A DNA stretch of 64,000 bases from Rhodothalassiaceae bacterium (lineage in GTDB: Bacteria > Pseudomonadota > Alphaproteobacteria > Sphingomonadales > Rhodothalassiaceae): the NCBI GenBank assembly GCA_026004935.1, contig BPKC01000001.1:372001-436000 (forward strand), read 5' to 3'. Within the stretch, counting starts at the first letter, position 1, and every line of letters begins with the position of its first letter. This document shows positions 44,883 through 53,292 of the stretch, one piece after another. Position numbers and translations under genes: made by a program. The notes under the pieces are model-generated. The model saw only the letters and a list, made by a program, of their open reading frames with translations. It ran no database searches and was not told the DNA's origin.

Positions 44883-45505
44883 ACGGCCGCATGCACGCGC
44901 CGGGCGATCTCGCCGAAGGCCCGGCGGGCGAGCAGATCGGGCGGGGCGAGGGCGGTCATCCCCGTCGCGATGACGTTGTCGGCCGCAAGCCATTCCCCCG
45001 CCTCGGCGACGCCGATGCCGCCGTTCGCGATGAAGGCGAGCTCGGGAAGCGGCCCGCGCACCGCCTCCAGGATCCCGCGGCCGAGGGCCGCGGCCGGGAA
45101 GAACTTGACGACGCGGAACCCCGCGTCCGCCAGCGCCATCATCTCGGACGGGGTCGCGGCCGCCGGGACCACCGGAACCGGGCTGTCGGCCGCGGCGGCG
45201 AGCAGCGCGGGCGGCGTGCCGGGGGTGACGGCGAAATCCGCGCCGATCTCGGCGGCGCGGGCGAGATCGGCGGCGCTGCGCAGGGTGCCGAGTGCGACCG
45301 TGAAGTCCCCTTCCGCCACGAAGGCGGCCGCCGCATCAAGCGCGGCAGGCGTGCGCAGCGTCACCTCCACCGTCGTGAGCGCGTGCGCGCGCAGGATCTC
45401 GGCGAGCGCGGGTACCACGCCGGCATCGGCGATCGTGAGCACCGGCAGCAGCCGCTGGCGGGCGAGCCCGGCGGCGAGCGGACCGGCGGGATCGATGGCG
45501 GTCAT
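44867..45505 (-). CDS. eda: Eda, KDPG aldolase
   Basis: Splits 2-keto-3-deoxy-6-phosphogluconate into pyruvate and glyceraldehyde 3-phosphate, the last Entner-Doudoroff step. Seen: 212 residues; Glu47 in TVEVTLRTP, Schiff-base Lys134 in RVVKFFPAAA, and IANGGIGVAEAGEWLA. ATG at 45505 overlaps the glk stop. Last gene of the sugar operon running in this direction. Confidence 0.95.
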   Translation of the reverse strand: MTAIDPAGPLAAGLARQRLLPVLTIADAGVVPALAEILRAHALTTVEVTLRTPAALDAAAAFVAEGDFTVALGTLRSAADLARAAEIGADFAVTPGTPPALLAAAADSPVPVVPAAATPSEMMALADAGFRVVKFFPAAALGRGILEAVRGPLPELAFIANGGIGVAEAGEWLAADNVIATGMTALAPPDLLARRAFGEIARRVHAAVQALP

Positions 45506-46497
45506 GACGACGTCTCCTTTTCGGCATGCGTCCCGAGCAGCCGGCCGAGCAGCTTCCCCGCGCCGAAGAGACCGGGATCGGCATGCGCGATCGCAAAGAC
45601 CGGCACCCGCTCCATCAGCTCCCGGTAGCGGCCCTTGGCGGCGAACAGCGCACGCAGCCGCGCGGGCGCGAGCAGGGGCCTGAGCCCCGCGAACACGCCG
45701 CCCGTGAACGCGACCCCCGCCCAGGCGCCGTGGGTCAGCACCATGTCGCCGGCAAAGCGCGCGAGGACGTCGAGGAACCACCGGGCGGCCTCCATGGCCT
45801 GCGGGTCCGTGCCGGCGCGCGCGGCCGCCGCCACCTCTGCGGGATCGCGCGCCCGGGTGCCGCCCAGATGGCGGTAGAGCGTGATGAGCCCGGGGCCCGA
45901 GAGCAGCCGCTCGATCGACACCCGGCCGTGGCGGCGGGCGAGGCGATCGGCGAGCGTCCACTCGCGCGCATCCTCCGGCGCGAAGGCGACATGTCCCGCC
46001 TCGGTCGCGATCACCAGCGGATCGCCGTCCGAACCCGCGAGCACCGCAAGACCGAGGCCGGTTCCCGGGCCCATCACGATGCGCGGTGCGCCGGGATCGA
46101 GCGGCAACAGCCGCGTGCCGATGGGAACGAGCCTCCCGTCCGCCTCGAGCGCCGGCAGGCCGTAAGCGATGGCCGCGAAATCGTTGAGCAGCCGGAAACG
46201 CCGCCAGCCGAAGCGGGCGGCGAGTGCGGGGGCGTCGACGAGCCAGCGGCCGTTCGTCATCCGCACCCGCGGGCCTGCGACGGGTGCGGCGATCGCGATC
46301 ACGGCGGCCTCCACCCCGGCGCCGGCCGCATGCTCGGCGAGGAAGGCGGCGATCGCCGATTCGGCGTCCGCGTAATCGGCCGTTGGCAGATCGGCGCGGG
46401 CGAGCAGCCGCCCCCGGGCATCGGCCAGCGCGAACCGGGCGTTGGTTCCGCCGATGTCGGCGATCAGCCCGATCGCGCGTTCGCGCACCTCACGCAT
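45502..46497 (-). CDS. glk: Glk, glucokinase
   Basis: Phosphorylates glucose to glucose 6-phosphate. Seen: 331 residues; LIADIGGTNARFAL phosphate loop, FRLLNDFAAIAYGLP, MGPGTGLGLAVLAG and EAGHVAFAP, all typical of the proteobacterial Glk family. The start lies inside the last codons of edd (8-bp overlap). In context it handles the free glucose released by the GH65 enzyme. Confidence 0.95.
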   Translation of the reverse strand: MREVRERAIGLIADIGGTNARFALADARGRLLARADLPTADYADAESAIAAFLAEHAAGAGVEAAVIAIAAPVAGPRVRMTNGRWLVDAPALAARFGWRRFRLLNDFAAIAYGLPALEADGRLVPIGTRLLPLDPGAPRIVMGPGTGLGLAVLAGSDGDPLVIATEAGHVAFAPEDAREWTLADRLARRHGRVSIERLLSGPGLITLYRHLGGTRARDPAEVAAAARAGTDPQAMEAARWFLDVLARFAGDMVLTHGAWAGVAFTGGVFAGLRPLLAPARLRALFAAKGRYRELMERVPVFAIAHADPGLFGAGKLLGRLLGTHAEKETSS

Positions 46498-48340
46498 GCC
46501 CGTCCTCCCAGGGCCAGCGGAAGATGGTGGCGCCCCGATCCGCGGGCCCGAGCTCGGCCCTGAGCGGCCCGAACAGCGCCCGCGGCAGCCGCGGCGGCGC
46601 GCCGTCCGGAGGGGGTGCGGCGGCGCTGCGCGCGGCCAGATCCGGGTCCGGAAGCTCGGCCGAAAGCCGCCCTTCCTCGGCATCGATCTCGACGATGTCG
46701 CCGTCGCGCAGCCGCGCCACGGGCCCGCCGGCCGCGGCCTCGGGCGTCACATGGATCGCCGCCGGAACATCGCCGGAAGCCCCCGAGAGCCGGCCGTCGG
46801 TAAGCAGCGCGATGCGCCGGCCGCGAGCCTGCAGGACGGACAGCGCCGGAATCAGCCCGTGCAGCTCGGGCATGCCGTTCGCCCGCGGCCCCTGAAAGCG
46901 CAGCAGGATCACCGCATCCTCGTCGATCGCGCGCGCGGCGAGCGCCTCCTTCAGGTTCTGCGGGCGGTCGAACACCCGCACCGGCGCCCGGATCCGCCGC
47001 CGTTCGGGCGCGAGCGCCGAAACCTTCATCACCGCCCGGCCGAGATTGCCGGCGAGAATGGCGAGACCGCCGGTCGTCTCGAACGGGTCATCGATGCCGC
47101 GCAGAACGTCGGGGTCGCGGCTGCGGTTCGGTGCGGGCTGCCAGAGGAGCCCGCCATCGTCGCCGAGCCGGGGCGCCCGGGTGTAGGCGCCCGCATATGT
47201 TCCGGGCCAGATCGTCCCGATGTCCGGGAACAGAAGGCCGGCCGCCAGCAGCTCGCGGATGAGGAAGGCCGTTCCGCCGGCCTCGTGGAAGGCGTTGATG
47301 TCCTTCTCGCCATTCGGATACACGCGGGCGAGCAGCGGCGTGACCCGGGCGAGATCCGCGAAATCCTCCCATTCGAGCCGGATTCCCGCGGCGGCCGCGA
47401 TCGCCACCAGATGGATCGTGTGGTTGGTCGAGCCCCCCGTCGCCAGCAGCCCGACGATCGCGTGGGCGAAATGCCGCTCGTCCAGGAGCTCGCCGAGCCC
47501 GATGCGGGGATCGGCCGCGGCGAGCCGCGCCGCCGCTTCGACCCCCGCCCGGGTCAGCGCCGCGCGCAGCGCCGTGCGTGGCGGCACGAAGGCCGCACCC
47601 GGCACATGCAGACCCATGAGCTCGACGAGCATCTGGTTCGAATTGGCGGTGCCGTAGAAGGTGCAGGTGCCGGGGGCGTGATAGGAGGCGAGCTCCGCCT
47701 CGAGCAGCGCCCGCTCGTCCACCTCGCCCGCCGCATGAAGGCGCCGGATCCGGGATTTCTCCCGATTGGGCAGCCCCGAAGGCATGGGCCCCGAGGGCAG
47801 CAGCACGGCCGGCAGATGCCCGAAGGCCAGCGCGCCGATGAGCAGCCCCGGGACGATCTTGTCGCAGATGCCGAGCAGGAGCGCCGCATCGAAGAAATCG
47901 TGGGAAAGCGCCACGGCCGTGGAAAGCGCGATCACCTCGCGCGAAAGCAGCGAGAATTCCATGCCGTACCGGCCCTGGGTGACGCCGTCGCACATGGCCG
48001 GCACGCCGCCCGCGACCTCCGCCACCGCGCCGATGTGCGCCGCCGCGCGTTTGATGAGCGGCGGGAATTCGCCATAGGGTTCGTGCGCCGAAAGCACGTC
48101 GTTGTAGGCGGTGACGATGCCGAGGCAGGGAGCCTCGCTTGAGAGCGCACGCCGCCTGTCCTCCTGCGGGCAGGCGGCGAAGGAATGCGCGAGATTGCCG
48201 CAGCCGAGCCCGCGCCGGGCCGGTCCCGCCCGGCGGGCCTCGGCCAGCGCCTGAAGATAGGCCGCGCGGCCGTCCCGGCTGCGTGCGCGGATGCGCTCGG
48301 TCACCTCCACCAGCACCGGATGCGGCTGGCTCATCATCAA
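46490..48340 (-). CDS. edd: Edd, 6-phosphogluconate dehydratase
   Basis: Converts 6-phosphogluconate to KDPG with a 4Fe-4S cluster. Seen: 616 residues; AMCDGVTQGRYGMEFSLLSRE, LLLGICDKIVPGLLIGALAFGHLP and HAPGTCTFYGTANSNQMLVE with cluster cysteines; LLTDGRLSGASGDVPAAIHVTPEA near the end. Several start methionines (MMMSQPH); the first at 48340 is used. It sits between pgl and glk. Confidence 0.96.
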   Translation of the reverse strand: MMMSQPHPVLVEVTERIRARSRDGRAAYLQALAEARRAGPARRGLGCGNLAHSFAACPQEDRRRALSSEAPCLGIVTAYNDVLSAHEPYGEFPPLIKRAAAHIGAVAEVAGGVPAMCDGVTQGRYGMEFSLLSREVIALSTAVALSHDFFDAALLLGICDKIVPGLLIGALAFGHLPAVLLPSGPMPSGLPNREKSRIRRLHAAGEVDERALLEAELASYHAPGTCTFYGTANSNQMLVELMGLHVPGAAFVPPRTALRAALTRAGVEAAARLAAADPRIGLGELLDERHFAHAIVGLLATGGSTNHTIHLVAIAAAAGIRLEWEDFADLARVTPLLARVYPNGEKDINAFHEAGGTAFLIRELLAAGLLFPDIGTIWPGTYAGAYTRAPRLGDDGGLLWQPAPNRSRDPDVLRGIDDPFETTGGLAILAGNLGRAVMKVSALAPERRRIRAPVRVFDRPQNLKEALAARAIDEDAVILLRFQGPRANGMPELHGLIPALSVLQARGRRIALLTDGRLSGASGDVPAAIHVTPEAAAGGPVARLRDGDIVEIDAEEGRLSAELPDPDLAARSAAAPPPDGAPPRLPRALFGPLRAELGPADRGATIFRWPWEDGHA

Positions 48341-48361
48341 CCTCCTCTCGCTCCCTCGCGG

Positions 48362-49132
48362 CTACGGCGCCCAGCATACCGCAAGCGGCCGCCGCAGCCG
48401 CCGCGCGAACAGCGCGACGGGGAGCGCCGGCCCGCCATCGGCGGCGGATGCGCTCGCGAGCGCCTCCTCCAGCACCCGGCGCTTGTCGCGCCCGCGGATG
48501 AAGAGGACGGGAACCGCGGCCGCGGTCAGCACGTCCAGCCCGAGCGACAGCCGTGGCGGCGAATCGGGTCCGGGAAGCGGCGCCGGCGGCGCGGCGACCA
48601 GCGGGCGCGACGCCATCGCGGGGTCGATGCCGGGAAAGAGGGAGGCCACATGCCCGTCCGTCCCCATTCCCAGCACCAGCACGTCCGCCGGCTCGTCCAG
48701 TTCCGCGCGCGCGCCGTGGCCGGCCGCGAGGGCGGCCGCGGGGCTCGCGCAGCCGGGCAGGTAGAGCGGGACGAGGCGGGCGCGGGCCGCCGGCGTGCCG
48801 GCAAAGGCCCGGCGGATCGCGCCCATGTTGGAGCGCGGATCGTCTTCCGGCACCCAGCGCTCGTCGGTCGGCAGGACGGTCACCCCTTCCCACGGCAGCG
48901 GCCTGCGGGCCAGCGCCGCATGAAGCGGCTGCGGCGTCGTGCCGCCGGAGAGAATGAGCCGCGCCGCGCCGCGCCGCCGCAGCGCGCCGGCGAGTCTTTG
49001 CGCGATTATCTCGGCCACGCGTTCCACCAGGGCGGTCGCATCCGGGAAGGCGTGCCAGCACACGGCCGGCTTTTTGCCCTGCCCGCCCCTTCCTTCGGAC
49101 GGCGTCGGCGGTGTGCCGGAATCGGACCTCAT
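48362..49132 (-). CDS. pgl: Pgl, 6-phosphogluconolactonase (DevB type)
   Basis: Hydrolyses 6-phosphogluconolactone, the product of glucose-6-phosphate dehydrogenase. Seen: 256 residues; RLILSGGTTPQPLHAAL, LPTDERWVPEDDPRSNMGAIRRA and LGMGTDGHVASLFPG. ATG at 49132 has GAGGAAG at good spacing. Located between zwf and edd in pathway order. Confidence 0.93.
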   Translation of the reverse strand: MRSDSGTPPTPSEGRGGQGKKPAVCWHAFPDATALVERVAEIIAQRLAGALRRRGAARLILSGGTTPQPLHAALARRPLPWEGVTVLPTDERWVPEDDPRSNMGAIRRAFAGTPAARARLVPLYLPGCASPAAALAAGHGARAELDEPADVLVLGMGTDGHVASLFPGIDPAMASRPLVAAPPAPLPGPDSPPRLSLGLDVLTAAAVPVLFIRGRDKRRVLEEALASASAADGGPALPVALFARRLRRPLAVCWAP

Positions 49133-49163
49133 GGCGGCTTCCTCGCCCTGCGGCATGCGCGTG

Positions 49164-50639
49164 CTATTCATGCCAGGAATGGCCGTGCCGTTCGGTGAGC
49201 GCGATCGCGGCCGCGGGCCCCCAGGAGCCCGCGGGATAGGGCTTCGGCGCCATGCCGACCGCCTGCCAGCCGGCGCGGATGCCGTCGATCCACTCCCAGG
49301 CCGCCTCCACCTCGTCGCGGCGCACGAAGAGCGTCGCGTCTCCCGCGAGCAGGTCGAGGAGCAGCCGTTCATAGGCGATGCGCCGCCGATAGTTGCGGAA
49401 CGCCTCGGTGAGCGAGAGATCGAGGGCAACTTCGCGCAGGTTGACACCCTCATGGCCGAGACCCGGCACCTTGCTCATCACCTGCAGCGTCACCCGCTCC
49501 TCGGGCTGCAGGCGGATGACGAGGGCGTTCGGGCGGATGCCCGCGCTCGTCTCGGGCGCGAAGATCGAATGGGGCAGCTCGCGGAAGGCGATGAAGATCT
49601 CGGTGTAGCGGTAGGCGAGGCGCTTGCCCGTGCGCAGGTAGAAGGGCACGCCGGCCCAGCGCCAGTTCGCAACGCCCGCGCGGATGGCGACGAAGGTCTC
49701 GGTATCCGGGTTGCGGCCGGTGGCCTCGTCCAGATAGCCGGGCACCTTCTCGCCGGCGACGACCCCCGCCACGTAGCGGCCCCGTACCGTGTCGCGCTGC
49801 ACGCGGGCGGAATCGAAGGGCTCCAGCGCCCGCAGCACCTTGACCTTCTCGGCGCGCACCGCATCGGGGTCGAGACGGCTGGGCGGCTCCATGGCGACGA
49901 GGCAGAGAAGCTGAAGGAGATGGTTCTGGACCATGTCCTTCAAGGCACCCGCGCGGTCGTAGTAGTCGGCGCGGTCGCCGACGCCGACCTGTTCGGCGAT
50001 GGTGATCTGCACCTGCTCGACATGCGCGCGCGACCAGAGCGGCTCGAACAGGCTGTTGGCGAAGCGCAGGACGAGCAGGTTCTGGACCGTCTCCTTGCCG
50101 AGATAGTGGTCGACGCGGAACACCCGGTCTTCCGAGAACACCCGCTCGACCGCATCGTTGAGGGCGCGCGCGGATGCGAGGTTCTCGCCGATGGGCTTCT
50201 CGAGCGCCAGCCGCGCCCCCGGGCCCGCGAGTCCGGCCCCGCCGATGGCGGCGACGATGGGGGCATAAAGCCGCGGCGCCACGGCGAGATAGTGCACGAC
50301 CTCGTCCTGTCGCCCGACTTCGGCCGCCTCGGCCATCGCGGCGAGCGCCCCGGCGTCGGCCGCGTCGGCCGCGTGATAGGTGATGCGGTCCGCAAGCCGT
50401 TTCCATGGGCGGTCCTCCAGCTGGTCGGCACCGTGATGCTCGGCGAGCCGCGCCGCAGCCGCGGTGAGAAAGTCGGCGCCCGCCATCCGGGTGCGGGCGA
50501 CGGCGAGGATGCGGAGCCGCTCGGGCAGCAGGCCGTCGCGCTCCAGAAAATACAGCGACGGCATCAGCATGCGCTGGGCGAGATCACCGGTCGCCCCGTA
50601 GAGGATCAGAACCGGTCGTGCGGCACGGCCGTCGGTCAT
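49164..50639 (-). CDS. zwf: Zwf, glucose-6-phosphate 1-dehydrogenase
   Basis: Oxidises glucose 6-phosphate, the entry to the Entner-Doudoroff and pentose phosphate routes. Seen: 491 residues; nucleotide-binding YGATGDLAQR at the start, ALEKPIGENLASA, and the active-site RVDHYLGKE at 175-183. The start overlaps the LacI stop as ATGA, tying expression of the sugar regulator to the pathway. No pentose-phosphate genes follow; the order points to Entner-Doudoroff use. Confidence 0.97.
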   Translation of the reverse strand: MTDGRAARPVLILYGATGDLAQRMLMPSLYFLERDGLLPERLRILAVARTRMAGADFLTAAAARLAEHHGADQLEDRPWKRLADRITYHAADAADAGALAAMAEAAEVGRQDEVVHYLAVAPRLYAPIVAAIGGAGLAGPGARLALEKPIGENLASARALNDAVERVFSEDRVFRVDHYLGKETVQNLLVLRFANSLFEPLWSRAHVEQVQITIAEQVGVGDRADYYDRAGALKDMVQNHLLQLLCLVAMEPPSRLDPDAVRAEKVKVLRALEPFDSARVQRDTVRGRYVAGVVAGEKVPGYLDEATGRNPDTETFVAIRAGVANWRWAGVPFYLRTGKRLAYRYTEIFIAFRELPHSIFAPETSAGIRPNALVIRLQPEERVTLQVMSKVPGLGHEGVNLREVALDLSLTEAFRNYRRRIAYERLLLDLLAGDATLFVRRDEVEAAWEWIDGIRAGWQAVGMAPKPYPAGSWGPAAAIALTERHGHSWHE

Positions 50640-51772
50640 CCTGCTTGCCTTCTCCCGTCCGTGTCCTTCGTGCGCCCCACCGCGTCCGCAGGGGCCGCGC
50701 GCCCCGTCGATTCGCGCACCACGAGCCGCGTCGGCAGCAGCACCCGGCGGGGTCCCTCCTCCGTCCGCCCGCGCAGGCGGTCGAGAAGCAGGCGCACAAG
50801 GGCGCGACCGCCGGCGACCACGTCCTGGCGCACCGTCGTCAGACTCGGCCGGACGTGGGCCGCAAGCGGAATGTCGTCGAAGCCTGCAACGAGGACATCA
50901 TCCGGCACCACGCGGCCCATCTCCGTCAGCGCCCGGATGGCGCCCAGCGCCATGACGTCGGAGGCGGCGACGACGGCATCGAAGCGTGCGCCCGCGGCCC
51001 CCAGCTCGCCGATCGCGGCGGCGGCGGCATCGGCGGTGAAGGCGCAGGAGCGCAGGAGATCCGGATCCGGCGCAAGACCCCGCTTGGCATGCGCGTGCCG
51101 GAACCCCTCCCAGCGCAGCGCGACCTCGGGAAAGCCCAGGTCGCCCAGGAACGCGATGCGCCGGGCGCCGCGGTCGAGCAGATGCGCCGTGAGCGCGCGG
51201 GCGCCCGCGACATTGTCCGACCCGACGATGTCGTAGCGATGGTCGGGCAGCTCGCCGCCCCATACGACGAAGGGCACGCCGCGCCCCGCGAGCTCGTTGA
51301 GGCGGCGGTGCTCGCTTGCCTGGCCGAAGATGATGGCGCCGTCGAAGCGGTGGGGGTGCAGCAGCTCCTCCCACCAGTCCGAACCCGGCTCGGCGCGCGC
51401 GAGCAGCATGTCGTAGCCGGCGCCCGCGAGCTCGTCGCCGATGACTCCGAGCAGTTCCAGCAGGAAGGGGTCCGACAGCGTCTGTCCGGCCCGCGGCCCG
51501 ATCAGCAGATGGACCGAGACGGTGTCGGTGCGCTTCAGGCGCAGCTGGCGCGCCCGCGGATTGAGCCTGAACCCGTGGGCGCGGGCGAGCCGGGCGATGC
51601 GCTCGCGGGTTTCGGCCTTGACCAGCGGGCTGCCGCTCAACGCCCGCGAGACCGTCGCACCCGACACCCCGGCGAGCCGCGCCAGGTCCGCGATCGTGCG
51701 CACCTCGCCGTTTCGTCCCGGCACCGGTCGGGGTGCCCCTTGCCGGCCATCGGGTCGCGTCGGGCGGTTCAT
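50636..51772 (-). CDS. LacI/GalR-family transcriptional regulator
   Basis: Sugar-responsive repressor, probably of this sugar-use regulon. Seen: 378 residues; N-terminal helix-turn-helix TIADLARLAGVSGATVSRALSG (26-47) and a periplasmic-binding-like sensor domain ending in VRPSLTTVRQDVVAGGRALVRLLLDRL. The start overlaps the stop of the MFS gene and the stop overlaps zwf. Three palindromes of the LacI type nearby are its probable targets. The effector is unknown; a disaccharide or its phosphorylated product is likely by context. Confidence 0.92.
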   Translation of the reverse strand: MNRPTRPDGRQGAPRPVPGRNGEVRTIADLARLAGVSGATVSRALSGSPLVKAETRERIARLARAHGFRLNPRARQLRLKRTDTVSVHLLIGPRAGQTLSDPFLLELLGVIGDELAGAGYDMLLARAEPGSDWWEELLHPHRFDGAIIFGQASEHRRLNELAGRGVPFVVWGGELPDHRYDIVGSDNVAGARALTAHLLDRGARRIAFLGDLGFPEVALRWEGFRHAHAKRGLAPDPDLLRSCAFTADAAAAAIGELGAAGARFDAVVAASDVMALGAIRALTEMGRVVPDDVLVAGFDDIPLAAHVRPSLTTVRQDVVAGGRALVRLLLDRLRGRTEEGPRRVLLPTRLVVRESTGRAAPADAVGRTKDTDGRRQAG

Positions 51773-53103
51773 TCCGATGCGCTCTCCTGCGCCTTTCGTT
51801 GCGCGGCGCGCGTGCGTGCGAGCGCACGCTCGAGCAGCGTCAGCGCCGCCGCGAGTCCGGATATTGGCACAAGCGTGGCGTAGAAGGCGAGGATGCCGTC
51901 CACATGGGCGAACAGATAGCCCGTGACAAGCGAGCCCGTCGTGCCGCCCAGAGCCGAGAAGATCACGATGAGACCCGTCATCGCCGCATGCCGGGCCGGC
52001 GGCAGGGCGGAAAGGATGGCGGAATTGATCGCGGGATACACCGGCGCCATGAACAGACCCACCAGCGGCAGCAGGAAGGCGGCAAGCGGCAGGCCCATCA
52101 GCGTCGCGCCGCCGTCGGCGGGCAGCACTTGCGCCAGCGGCAGCGCGACGAGGATGAGCCCGGCCATCGCCGCCAGCAGCGCCATCAGCACCGGATACCA
52201 GTGAAACCGGCCGAGCAGGACGCTCGCACCCAGACGGCCGGCCGCGAGAGCCGCGGCGAAGATGGAGGTGATCTCGACGCTGGCGCGCGGGGAAAGGGCG
52301 AGAATCTCCCGGTTGAAGCTGGGCAGCCAGGTGCCGATCGCCTGCTCGACGAGCACGTACAGAAAGGCGCTCAGGATGAAGACGAGGGTCAGCGGCCGCA
52401 CCGCGAGCCGTGCCATCTCGACGAAGGCGGCCCGCGCCGGGGCGGCCGGCCGCCCGATCCCGTCGCCGATGGGCGGAAACCGCGTCAGCGCAAGCAGCCC
52501 GGCCGCCGCAAGCGCGGCGGCGGCGAGCAGGGGGTAGACCGCAAGCCAGCCCGGGTCGCCCGCCGGCCGCTCGCCGATGAAATGGCCGAAGATCCAGTAG
52601 CCGGCCAGAACGCCGAGCATGAACACGCCTTCGAGCTGATTCATGCGCGCCTGATGCCGCCGCGGATCCGCGCCGAGGAGGCCGAGCGTCGCGTAGGTCG
52701 CAACCTTCACCACCGCGAAGGCCGCGCCGGTCGCGAGAAACAGCACCTGCGCCATCGCGAAGCGGTCCACCACCGGCATGGCGAACAGGGCGGCCGCGAC
52801 CACGAGCAGCGCCGCGATCATCGCCCGGCGATAGCCGATGCGCGGCAGATGGGCCGCGAGCAGCAGCGAGACGGCGGCGATGGACAGGTCCTTGAAGGCC
52901 TCCAGCGTGCTCGCCGTCGTCTTCGCCACGCCGTAGTAGCGGATCGCCTGCATGATGACGGTGCCGACGCTGTTGAGCAGCACGGCGAACAGGGCATAGG
53001 CCGCAAGAAGGGCCGCGAACAGCGCCCAGCCCCGGACCGCGTGCGGCGCCGATCCCCGCGCGGCGGCCGCCCGGGCGGTCCCGTCGTCGCCTGCTTGCGC
53101 CAT
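51769..53103 (-). CDS. MFS sugar transporter, probable disaccharide permease
   Basis: Proton-coupled importer in the inner membrane. Seen: 444 residues from the ATG at 53103 (GGGAAG upstream), about 12 hydrophobic segments; FAVLLNSVGTVIMQAIRYYGVAKTTAS, a conserved opening of fucose/glucose-galactose-type MFS proteins; MAPVYPAINSAILSALPPARHAAMTGLIVIFSALGG in the second half. First gene of the operon that continues through the LacI gene into zwf. Substrate inferred from the divergent GH65 gene. Confidence 0.85.
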   Translation of the reverse strand: MAQAGDDGTARAAAARGSAPHAVRGWALFAALLAAYALFAVLLNSVGTVIMQAIRYYGVAKTTASTLEAFKDLSIAAVSLLLAAHLPRIGYRRAMIAALLVVAAALFAMPVVDRFAMAQVLFLATGAAFAVVKVATYATLGLLGADPRRHQARMNQLEGVFMLGVLAGYWIFGHFIGERPAGDPGWLAVYPLLAAAALAAAGLLALTRFPPIGDGIGRPAAPARAAFVEMARLAVRPLTLVFILSAFLYVLVEQAIGTWLPSFNREILALSPRASVEITSIFAAALAAGRLGASVLLGRFHWYPVLMALLAAMAGLILVALPLAQVLPADGGATLMGLPLAAFLLPLVGLFMAPVYPAINSAILSALPPARHAAMTGLIVIFSALGGTTGSLVTGYLFAHVDGILAFYATLVPISGLAAALTLLERALARTRAAQRKAQESASE

Positions 53104-53210
53104 CTTCCCGCTCTTTCTCCGCTCCCGCATCCGGCGGCGGGCGAGAGCCCGCGTTCCTCCGGGCCGGCCGCCGCGCGCATCCGCCGCGCGCAAAAAAGCC
53201 TTGCGCAAAA

Positions 53211-53225
53211 TTCAATCGATTGCAA
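53211..53225. promoter_or_regulatory. Putative LacI-family operator 1 (divergent MFS / GH65 region)
   Basis: TTCAATCGATTGCAA, one mismatch from the symmetric TGCAATCGATTGCA, with a perfect CAATCGATTG core. It lies 108 bp before the MFS start and 68 bp before the GH65 start, in the 189-bp divergent region, so one protein could control both directions. Confidence 0.7.
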
Positions 53226-53292
53226 TCCTTCTCGTGCGGGAGAACGGCGTTCCGCACGGGGCGGGACGGCTCCTGATGCGAGGATCGGGAAA

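Noticed and set aside
51733-53292. Long in-frame upstream extension of the GH65 gene
   Set aside because: It is antisense to the MFS gene and crosses the operator; the protein before residue MTGRDHG is a charged low-complexity shadow typical of high-GC DNA.
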